A stretch of 7,147 nt of DNA from JBOGEB01 sp050743125. GTDB lineage: Bacteria; Actinomycetota; Nitriliruptoria; Euzebyales; Egibacteraceae. Below, piece by piece: positions 1 through 5,473 of the stretch. The stretch lies in NCBI GenBank assembly GCA_050743125.1, contig JBOGEB010000208.1:1-7147 (forward strand). Direction: 5' to 3'. The notes under the pieces were generated by a model. The model was not told where the DNA came from and searched no databases. It saw only the letters and a list, made by a program, of their open reading frames with translations. The number at the start of each line of letters is the position of its first letter. Position 1 is the stretch's first letter. Both the position numbers and the translations under genes were made by a program.

Positions 1-605
1 CGCTCGCCAGACGGCGGCCGCTGATCGCGGCGGCGCTGGCGGGCCTCGCGGTGAGCGTGAAGCCGGTCGCGGTCGTGCTCCTCCCGCTCCTGCTCGTGGC
101 CGTTGGCTGGCGCGCCGCGCTTCTGGCCGCCGCAGTGCCGGTGGCCCTCCAGGCGCCGTTCCTGCTCCTGCCGTCGCCGGGGCTCGCCGGGATCCCCGCG
201 ATGCTCGAACCGGTGGGCCGGGCCGAACCCGCCCCCGTGCTTGCCTATTCTGTCTGGACGCCGCTCTATCAGCTGCTCGGCCCTACCCCAGCGCTGCTCC
301 GGATCGTCGGAGCCGCCAGCGCGGTCGGCGGGCTCGCCGCGGGTGCGCTCGCAGGCTGGCGACTCCGCAGAGGCCCGAACACCACCACCCGGATCACCGC
401 CGCCTACGCCGCTACGCTGCTCGTCCCGTTCCTGCTCGCCTTCGTCCAGCGGACGAACTACCAGGACTGGTACCTCGCCCCGCTCCTGCTGTGCGCGGGG
501 CTGGCGGCGGAACCAGCTCTGATCAGCGGTAACGCTACTGATCGTCGCTGTCGGCCAGGCCGTGCCGAGAGCGAGCGCAACCATATTGCAACCCATCGTT
601 CTTAA
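1..605 (+). CDS. C-terminal part of a polytopic membrane glycosyltransferase (GT-C / DUF2029-like), 5' end outside the window
   Basis: The frame is open from base 3 to the TAA at 603-605, so the start lies upstream; an internal GTG at 51 should not be taken as the start. About five or six hydrophobic stretches follow one another, for example the leucine/valine/alanine-rich runs coded by roughly 69-170, 290-360 and 400-450. The motif GLAVSVKP near the left edge and a late aromatic motif NYQDWYLAPLL (about 457-490) resemble the DUF2029/GT87 family, which uses polyprenyl-phosphate sugars to glycosylate cell-envelope lipids or glycans outside the membrane. That family assignment is from memory of motifs, not a search. 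From about base 520 the protein becomes polar and arginine-rich, unlike the membrane body, and it ends head-on against the integrase, so the natural C-terminus may have been replaced when an element inserted. Membrane protein: fairly sure; exact family: moderate. Confidence 0.6.
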   Translation, partial: LARRRPLIAAALAGLAVSVKPVAVVLLPLLLVAVGWRAALLAAAVPVALQAPFLLLPSPGLAGIPAMLEPVGRAEPAPVLAYSVWTPLYQLLGPTPALLRIVGAASAVGGLAAGALAGWRLRRGPNTTTRITAAYAATLLVPFLLAFVQRTNYQDWYLAPLLLCAGLAAEPALISGNATDRRCRPGRAESERNHIATHRS

Positions 606-1821
606 CCCTCCTGTTCCCCGAGGATGATCTGCGCGAGCGTGTGCGCGACGGTGGCGTCCGCCGCGGGCAGCACGTGTGAGTAGGTGTCGAGCGTGATGCT
701 CGCGTGGCCGAGGCGTTGCGAGATGACCTTGACCTCGTGCCAGCCGCGCGCGTTGGCCAGGCCAGCGGTCACATAGGTGTGGCGCACGTCGTGAAGCCGG
801 ATCGGTGGGAGGCTGGCCTCCTGGCGGTGGCGAACAAACCACACAGAGATCCGGCGAGGGTTGATCATCCGCCCGTCTTGCCAGGTGAACACGAGGTGGT
901 CGCGATGCTGGCCACGCCAGTCATGGTTACGGACCGTCCACCCGGCACCGATCGCGTCTCGCTCCTCCTCTTGTGCGTACTGGCGTTCCCGCAGCGCGTT
1001 GACGGTGGCGGGGTCCAGGGCCATGACACGCTCGCTGGCGGCGGACTTCGGTGTGGACTTCCACGTCGGCTTGCCGCGCACGTCGCCGAGGGTCCACTCG
1101 ACGCGTGCCGTGCCCGCGTCTAGGTCGAGGTCCGGCCAGGCGAGTCCGCACACCTCGCCCCGACGCATGCCTGTCGTGGAGAACAGAAGCCAGGCTGCGT
1201 ATAGCCGGTCCTTACGAACGTGCGTCAGGAACGCCCGCAGCTACTCGACGGTCCAGACCGGCATCTCGACGCGCGCAGCCCTGGGGGGTGCGACGTCATC
1301 GGCGACGTTCCGCGCGACCCTGCGACGGCGTACCGCGTCCCGGAGCGCCTTGTGCAGCACCGCGTGGATTCCGACGATCGTGTTCGTCGCCAGTCCAGCG
1401 CCGTCCCGCAGCCTGCCGCGCTCCTCCAGCTCGTCGTACAGCCCGTCGAGGTGCGTGGCGTCAAGGTCCTGGAGCCGAATCGAGCCGAGGCGCGGGACGA
1501 TGTAGGCCTCGACAGTGCCCTTATAGGTGTCATAGGTGCCGACCCCGACTTGACCCCGATGTCCTCTGCCTGCCGCCCGTTGCCGCGGTTCCTGGAAGGC
1601 AGCCACTCGTCGAGGAGGTACTCCCCCAGCGTGAGTGTCGAGCGTGGGACGTGTCCGCCGTTGTCGAGCGCGTGCAGAATCTCGACGCGGGCGCGTTCGG
1701 CGGCCTTGCGGGTCTCATAGCCCGAATGCCACTCACGGATCCGCTTGCCGGTGGTCGGGTCCCGGCCTACGTCGACGACCACCGAATAGCGTGACCCGCG
1801 CCTGATGATCGAGCCCCTCAC
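602..1821 (-). pseudogene. int: Tyrosine site-specific recombinase (integrase), inactivated by a frameshift and an amber stop
   Basis: Three reading segments add up to one phage/integrative-element integrase of about 406 codons. The N-terminal segment starts at a GTG (1819-1821) and carries the usual basic strand opening (IIRRGSRYSVVVDVGRD) and the core-binding start LGEYLLDEWLP. Near 1541-1559 the frame changes: the homologous continuation GTYDTYKGTVEAYIVPRLG is in another frame. That frame then meets TAG at 1241-1243 inside VWTVE*LRAF, where homologues usually have Gln (CAG). After the stop the same frame continues LYAAWLLFSTTGMRRGE and the full catalytic domain. The expected residues are visible: Arg in GMRRGE, His-x-x-Arg in LHDVRH, His in LGHAS, and the nucleophile Tyr in DTYSHV (codon 680-682). 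Catalytic residues survive, but no complete protein can be made without frameshifting and amber suppression. The stop overlaps the convergent membrane gene by two bases. Family is clear; loss of function is inferred from the sequence. Confidence 0.88.
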
Positions 1822-2087
1822 GCCGAGGCCACCTCGTCCTCGTCGAGTCCCAACAGGCGCAGCAGCCGCGCCGTGGGAACCAGAAGTCGCCGCCCGATCC
1901 GGATGACCGGCAGCTGCCCGGTACGAGCTGCCTCGTAAGCGGCATTACGGCCAATCCCACAGATCCGCCCAGCCTGCGGCACCGTGATCGTAGGCGGCAG
2001 ATTCCGCAGGCTGCTCAGCGACATCGCCACGGTGTCATCGGGTCGAGGGACCTGGGTCACCAACTGCGAGCCTGCGCTGCTGACCAT
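1818..2087 (-). CDS. xis: Small helix-turn-helix DNA-binding protein, probable excisionase
   Basis: An 89-residue protein. After a short N-terminal extension, residues about 31-80 form a MerR/excisionase-type winged helix: TITVPQAGRICGIGRNAAYEAARTG is the helix-turn-helix, and LPVIRIGRRLLVPTARLLRLLG is the wing plus final helix typical of actinomycete Xis proteins. Such proteins bend DNA at the attachment site and steer the integrase towards excision. The ATG at 2087 is chosen because GGAGGG lies five bases upstream; the internal Met at 2024 has no such site. The TGA overlaps the GTG of the integrase gene (GTGA at 1818-1821), so the two were translationally coupled. The reading frame looks intact although its integrase partner is broken. 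Transcription probably starts in the repeat-rich region 2100-2190, shared with the divergent gntR gene. An alternative reading is a plain HTH regulator; the overlap with int favours excisionase. Confidence 0.8.
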   Translation of the reverse strand: MVSSAGSQLVTQVPRPDDTVAMSLSSLRNLPPTITVPQAGRICGIGRNAAYEAARTGQLPVIRIGRRLLVPTARLLRLLGLDEDEVASA

Positions 2088-2092
2088 CCACG

Positions 2093-2098
2093 CCCTCC
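2093..2098 (-). promoter_or_regulatory. Ribosome binding site of the xis-like gene
   Basis: On the minus strand GGAGGG sits five bases before the ATG at 2087. It is the best Shine-Dalgarno match near either possible start and decides for the longer protein. Confidence 0.6.
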
Positions 2099-2111
2099 AG
2101 TGCTGGGGAGT

Positions 2112-2190
2112 AACGTTGTACCAAATAATCTGGATAGAACGTTATAACAAAGTTTCCAAGGCTGTAACTACTTTGTTGGACCAAACGGCG
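2112..2190. promoter_or_regulatory. Divergent control region with three related 11-bp operator-like repeats
   Basis: Between the divergent xis and gntR genes lie three copies of a motif GTTRKAMCAAA in the same orientation: GTTGTACCAAA at 2115-2125, GTTATAACAAA at 2141-2151 and GTTGGACCAAA at 2175-2185. The first two match over 14 bases (AACGTT.TA.CAAA, two differences). The third contains TTGGACCAA, a near-perfect palindrome, and the middle copy contains the palindrome GTTATAAC. An 8-bp inverted repeat AACAAAGT/ACTTTGTT (2146-2153 and 2170-2177) links the last two. The stretch is clearly AT-richer than the genes on both sides. GntR proteins bind short palindromes in their own promoters, and in pSAM2 the GntR-family KorSA represses from a repeated short site, so these are probable operators for the adjacent regulator. 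I see no convincing -35/-10 pair, so promoter positions are not given. Confidence 0.55.
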
Positions 2191-2230
2191 ATAGCGTAGG
2201 GCCCAGCTCCAACCACCAAGGTGGTCGTCG

Positions 2231-3021
2231 ATGGTCCTGGACCCACACAGCACAAGACCCTTATACGAGCAGCTCGCTGACTTGCTCCGTGCGGCTGTCC
2301 GCTCCCACGAGCTACCCCCTGCGGGACGCCTGCCGACAGAGGAGGAACTGGCAACCACGCACGGCGTGTCTCGCACGACCGTGCGTCTCGCATTGGGCCG
2401 GTTAAAGGCGGAGGGTCTGCTCGAGTCCGCGCCCGGGCGAGGCACGACAGTCCGTCAACGTGCGCCCATGCTGTTGCGCTCCACCGAGCGGTTCATAACC
2501 CGCGGAGCGGGCAGTCGGGGCCCCGACTATCTGGGACACGGGCCTGTTGCCGCTGCTCACATCCGGCCGCCTGTTGAACGCTTCAAGAGGTGGTCGCTCT
2601 ACCGGCGCCAGAGGACATTGCCGTCCGTCTGAACCTTGACGAGGGTGCCAAGGTCTGGAGCCGCCGACGTATTACGACCGTCGACGACGAGCCTGTCATG
2701 ACCTGCGACAGCTACTACCCGGCCGACCTCGTGGCCGACACCCCCATCACCCAGCCCGGCCCCATCCTAGGCATGGACTGGAGCATCCTCGAGGGCGACC
2801 TTGGTAGACGCGTCGCCTACGCAATCGAGGACCTGCACTTCCGCCCTGCCACCCCTGAGGAACGCGAACGGCTGCGCGCCCGCCCCGATGCGGGCATCGT
2901 TCACCTGCTGTCGACGGTCTACGACACCGACGGTCAGCCGTTCAAGGTAAACGACTTCCGTCTGCTGGCCGACCGCCACCTCCTCAGCTATCGGATCGAA
3001 GCCGCCCAGCTCGGCCAGTGA
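2231..3021 (+). pseudogene. GntR-family transcriptional regulator with UTRA (HutC-type) ligand domain, frameshifted
   Basis: The first segment (ATG at 2231) has a textbook GntR winged helix in residues about 10-78: PLYEQLADLLRAAVRS, LPTEEELATTHGVSRTTVRLALGRL as helix-turn-helix, and the wing GLLESAPGRGTTVR. The second segment carries a UTRA domain: ALPAPEDIAVRLNLDEGAKV, then RRRITTVDDEPVMTCDSYYP, and the end LLADRHLLSYRIEA. The two lie in different frames. The junction is near 2586-2590, where TTCAAGAGGTGG would read TTC AAG GAG GTG with one more G, giving FKEVVALPAPED, a normal linker. The repaired protein would be about 263 residues, usual for the family. In the present state the product stops at 2632 after the DNA-binding domain and lacks ligand sensing; a free DNA-binding domain could still be made. 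By position next to xis/int it matches the KorSA-like regulators of actinomycete integrative elements. A sequencing error at this one base is possible. Confidence 0.85.
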
Positions 3022-3058
3022 TGCCCAGTCGTGCGCAGAGTTATGTTTACCTATAGAG

Positions 3059-3541
3059 ATGAGCCACGAAATGAGCGCCACACTGGCCTTAAAGGCCAAA
3101 CAAATTATTTCTGAAATTCTTTACATCACAATCGCTACTGTGGATAGCTATGGCCAACCCTGGAACACGCCGGTCTACGCTGCGTACGACGAAGGTTTTA
3201 ACTTTTATTGGGCATCATGGACGGAAAGCACCCATTCGCGTAATATTCGCGAAAACCCTAAAGTCTGCCTGGTTATTTACGACTCGACCGTACCTGAGGG
3301 CACTGGCAAGGGCGTCTACATGACGGCTACAGCACATGAGCTGACCGAGCCAAACGCAGTTGCACAAGCTCTAGAGTACTATTATGGTCGGGTGGCTAAG
3401 CCACCACCGCAAGCACCAGTTTTTTTGGACAACTCGCCCCGGCGCATCTATAAGGCCACCCCGCAGCAATTCTGGCTCAACGATTACCGCCTTATCAAAG
3501 ATATGCAAGTAGACACTCGGGTTGAGGTCTACCTGAGATAA
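3059..3541 (+). CDS. Pyridoxamine 5'-phosphate oxidase-like flavin/F420 split-barrel protein
   Basis: A 160-residue intact protein with the split beta-barrel pattern of the PNPOx-like superfamily: an N-terminal helix (LKAKQIISEILYITIATVDS), strand pair GQPWNTPVYAAYDEGFNFYWASW, then STHSRNIRENPKVCLVIYDS and GKGVYMTATAHELTE, and a C-terminal strand RRIYKATPQQFWLND. Members bind FMN, F420 or haem and reduce or oxidise small molecules, or detoxify flavin-type substrates; the substrate here cannot be told. It begins 37 bases after the gntR stop on the same strand, so it may have been co-transcribed with or controlled by it. The ATG at 3059 has only a weak upstream AG-rich stretch; ATG at 3071 is a possible alternative. 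Base use is unlike its neighbours: 26 G/C in the 60 bases 3061-3120 against 42 in 2821-2880, and it uses AAA, ATT, TTT and the rare TTA codon. This suggests recent acquisition from a lower-GC source. Confidence 0.8.
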   Translation: MSHEMSATLALKAKQIISEILYITIATVDSYGQPWNTPVYAAYDEGFNFYWASWTESTHSRNIRENPKVCLVIYDSTVPEGTGKGVYMTATAHELTEPNAVAQALEYYYGRVAKPPPQAPVFLDNSPRRIYKATPQQFWLNDYRLIKDMQVDTRVEVYLR

Positions 3542-3556
3542 GCCCTCCAACACCCT

Positions 3557-4504
3557 GTGCTCCGCGCCTGCCAAGGATCAGTCGAGCCCCTAGAGTTGTT
3601 GGACACGGCGGCGCTGTGCGGGCATCTGGTGCCGGCCGGGTCGGTGCTCCCGCTGCTGGCTGAGCATCGCAAGCGGATGTTTCCTGATGAGCTGTCGCGG
3701 ACCTGTTCGCCTCTGAGCGCGGCCGGCCGTCGATCCCGACGGACGTGATCGCGGTCGCAATGGTGTTGAAGGAGCTGGAGGGGTTGTCGGACCGTCAGGC
3801 CGCCACGGCGTTGGAGACCGACATCCGTTGGAAGGCGGCGGCCGGGTTGGCGTTGGACGAGCGGACGTTCGATGCGTCGGTGCTCGTGTATTGGCGGAAA
3901 CGGCTGAACTCCTCGGAGCGGCCGCACCGCATCGACGAGGCGGTCAAGCAGGTCGCTGCCCAGACCGGGATCCTGGACGGACGGTCCCGGCGGCGAGCAG
4001 ACCCGTCATGATCTGGCCGAGGCGGGCACACCGCGGTCATCAAGCCGTTGCCTTTGCGCCCGGCGGTGCCGGGCGGGTTCAACGGCGACGACTTCGAAGT
4101 TGACTACGAGGCGGGCACGGTGACCTGCCCGAACAACCACACGGTGACGATCAGCGCGAAGGGCAACGCAGCTTCGGGCGGCGCTGTGACAGCTGCCCGC
4201 TACGCGCCCGGTGCACGACCAACAAGTCCGGGCGCAGCCTGCACATCAGCGAGCACGACGCGTTGCTGGTCGCCGCCCGCGCTCAGGCCGAAACGGCCAA
4301 GTTCGCCGCCGTCTACCCGCGCCGGTCGTGGTCGAGCGGTCGATCGCTTGGGTCGTGAAAGATGGGTATCGACGTTGCCGCTACCGCGGCGTGAGACGCA
4401 ACCAGCTGTGGTTGAGTCTGCGCGTCGCGGTGGTCAACCTGACCACGTTGCTGGGTCTGGGTCCGCACTACGACGGCGGTTGGAAGGTGCCCGCAACCAC
4501 CTGA
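3557..4504 (+). pseudogene. IS1182-family transposase remnant, frameshifted and internally deleted
   Basis: Pieces in several frames line up in order with an IS1182-type transposase. Piece 1, from a GTG at 3557, reads LLDTAALCGHLVPAGSV and LLAEHRKRMFPDEL. A missing T near 3695 moves to piece 2, FADLFASERGRPSIPTDVIA then LEGLSDRQAATALETDIRWK and GILDGR. At about 3985-3992 the sequence jumps straight to GEQTRHDLAEAG, which in homologues follows the second catalytic Asp; an estimated 200 or more codons are gone. A missing base near 4025 and another near 4172 shift the frame through HTAVIKPLPLRPAVPGGF, TVTCPNNHTVTI, CDSCPLRARCTTNKSGRS, and a further change near 4320 leads to VVERSIAWVVKDGYRR and the TGA at 4502-4504. 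The catalytic Glu (codon 4334-4336) remains but both catalytic Asp regions are absent, so it is dead. It starts 15 bases after the flavoprotein stop. I found no clear terminal inverted repeats for this element. Confidence 0.85.
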
Positions 4505-4697
4505 GGCAGACCCGAAACCCAGACCAGCAGCCGCCTTGCCTTGAACCGGTCCCTTCGGCCGTCTCAGACCCGTCTCGCCGGCTCTCATTCTCGATCCCGC
4601 CAGCCGGCCATCCTCGTCCGGGCTCGCCCCAGACCGTCACCAGAGCCCGTGCCACCGACCTGAGCGCGCGCCAGGAAGCGATTACTTCAGCAGGTTC
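4505..4697. other. Non-coding stretch after the transposase remnant
   Basis: No frame here looks like a known protein. The octamer CAGACCCG occurs at 4507-4514 and again near 4566-4573, but no inverted copy at the start of the transposase remnant was seen, so the right end of that insertion sequence stays undefined. Confidence 0.3.
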
Positions 4698-4819
4698 CTA
4701 GTGCTCAGTCGCAGAAGTCTTTTTAACGTACAAACGACACGAACTACGCCCTGACCAGGGATAACGCTGACATCCTGCCCGGCCTAGACATTCAAACGAT
4801 TACAGCGACTGGACACTAG
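4698..4819. mobile_element. 122-bp element with 32-bp imperfect terminal inverted repeats (MITE-like or IS end pair)
   Basis: The left end 4698-4729 (CTAGTGCTCAGTCGC...) matches the reverse complement of 4788-4819 (...GCGACTGGACACTAG) at 24 of 32 positions without gaps. The outer 15 bases differ at only two. Both ends are bounded by CTAG, which could be the outermost repeat bases or a 4-bp target duplication. The 58-bp interior has no gene; it contains a small hairpin CCCTG-AC-CAGGG at 4749-4760 close to the centre. This is the structure of a miniature inverted-repeat element, or of an insertion sequence reduced to its two ends by deletion. The diverged repeats suggest an old, immobile copy. 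It borders the DUF72-like fragment at 4820. Confidence 0.55.
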
Positions 4820-4872
4820 TCACGTCGTGTTCAACAACTGCTACCACGACCGGCGTCCGCAACGCTGCCTAG
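4820..4872 (+). pseudogene. Fragment of a DUF72-family protein (C-terminal conserved block)
   Basis: Right after the inverted-repeat element, codons from 4821 read HVVFNNCYHD. If two bases are restored at about 4850 (GAC-TAC-GGC instead of GACCGGC) the next codons read YGVRNAA before a TAG at 4870. DUF72 proteins of actinobacteria have near their C-terminus a block of the form VVFNN-CY-DY-VRNA. The match is short, about 17 residues, but ordered and specific. The rest of the gene is missing: the left side is occupied by the repeat element and I could not find the upstream part on its far side. Function of DUF72 is not established. The call rests on recall of the motif. Confidence 0.4.
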
Positions 4873-4903
4873 GGGTGGATTCGTGGGTTGGGTAACGAAG
4901 CTG

Positions 4904-4936
4904 CGCAGGGCTGAGCGGTGGGCGCTCAGCCCTGCG
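4904..4936. terminator. Perfect 14-bp hairpin, possible bidirectional terminator
   Basis: CGCAGGGCTGAGCG (4904-4917) is followed after the five-base loop GTGGG by its exact reverse complement (4923-4936). The stem is very stable. There is no T-run after it on either strand, which is common for actinobacterial terminator hairpins but leaves the role open. No intact gene ends just before it on either strand, so it may be left over from a lost gene or mobile element. Confidence 0.45.
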
Positions 4937-5340
4937 GCAACGGGTGTTCCATCAACAACAAGGTTGTCAAGCCGCCACCGGCACCTTGGGTGCAGGGCGA
5001 CCTGGCGACTCGCCCACTCTGAGGCATCTGCACAGACCCAGATCTTGTTTATGCTGACCAGACGCTTGTCGGAAGACAGTAGAGTGGCTGTGAAGGGTGG
5101 TATCTGACAAGGTACCAGTCCTGACGATTGTCGACAAGAGCAGCGAGCAAATACTGACTTGGCAACTTACGAAGGATGTTGAACAATTACGCTGACGCCA
5201 GACCAGGATGGGAACGGTCGAAACCAAGGCTTCATACCCGTACGACGAATGGAGATAATCAATGAGTCGCCACTACGAATAATTATATGGGTTGAGGATG
5301 TAGACCAACTTTCAATAGATGTTAAAATGAAGTAGACTCA
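4937..5340. other. AT-richer region without a convincing gene
   Basis: Bases 5097-5195 encode a 32-residue frame from GTG with protein-like composition (KVPVLTIVDKSSEQILTW) and a further 21 codons, 5196-5258, continue in frame after its TGA; I do not recognise it. At 5262-5282 a six-codon frame (MSRHYE) follows GGAG at 5251-5254. From about 5280 to 5335 the sequence is unusually AT-rich for this window and may hold the promoter of the downstream NTPase gene, but I could not pick a well-spaced -35/-10 pair. Confidence 0.3.
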
Positions 5341-5341
5341 C

Positions 5342-5370
5342 GGGCGAAGGGGCCTGGCCCCCACTTGCCC
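5342..5370 (+). promoter_or_regulatory. GC-rich hairpin in the leader of the NTPase gene
   Basis: GGGC (5342-5345) pairs with GCCC (5367-5370), AAG with CTT, and the core GGGGCC-T-GGCCCC (5349-5361) pairs around the centre, with single-base bulges. It lies about 100 bases before the NTPase start and right after the AT-rich stretch. It could be an attenuator or a terminator for leftward reading; no T-run follows. Confidence 0.35.
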
Positions 5371-5420
5371 AAGTACGCGCTGGTCGTCAACCATGAGGCT
5401 GGCGTCGAGCCCTGTGCCTT

Positions 5421-5442
5421 GGGTGGGTAGGGCATCATGGGG
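5421..5442 (+). promoter_or_regulatory. G-quadruplex motif in the 5' leader of the NTPase gene
   Basis: Four G-runs, GGG-T-GGG-TA-GGG-CATCAT-GGGG, fit the classic G3+N1-7 pattern with loops of 1, 2 and 6 bases on the coding strand. Further GGG runs follow at 5461-5463 and 5467-5469. The motif ends about 30 bases before the chosen start codon, so it would be in the mRNA leader and could limit translation or transcription. Confidence 0.4.
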
Positions 5443-5466
5443 TGGACACGCGTTTGAGGTGGGTGC

Positions 5467-5471
5467 GGGAG
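5467..5471 (+). promoter_or_regulatory. Ribosome binding site of the NTPase gene
   Basis: GGGAG lies two bases before ATG 5474 and five bases before GTG 5477. The spacing suits the GTG better; both are in the same frame and differ by one residue. The in-frame ATG at 5393 has no such site. Confidence 0.4.
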
Positions 5472-5473
5472 AG

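Noticed and set aside
704..1720. Long plus-strand frames across the integrase region
   Set aside because: They are antisense to the integrase, have arginine/proline-rich compositions typical of GC-rich shadow frames, and show no family motif.
3542..3556. Left terminal inverted repeat of the IS1182-type element
   Set aside because: The 15 bases between the flavoprotein stop and the transposase start show no convincing reverse-complement match after 4504.
5128..5137. Perfect palindrome TTGTCGACAA
   Set aside because: A 10-bp palindrome is expected several times by chance in a window this long, and nothing around it is conserved or repeated.
5262..5282. Six-codon frame MSRHYE with a well-spaced GGAG upstream
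   Set aside because: Too short to distinguish from chance. It could be a leader peptide, but no codon pattern suggests attenuation.
4504..5473. tRNA gene or CRISPR array in the gene-poor kilobase
   Set aside because: No T-loop motif with a fitting acceptor stem and no regularly spaced direct repeats were found.
5393..5473. Longer NTPase start at ATG 5393
   Set aside because: The frame is open, but there is no ribosome site before it and the extra 27 residues have no recognisable pattern; the start near 5474 follows GGGAGAG.
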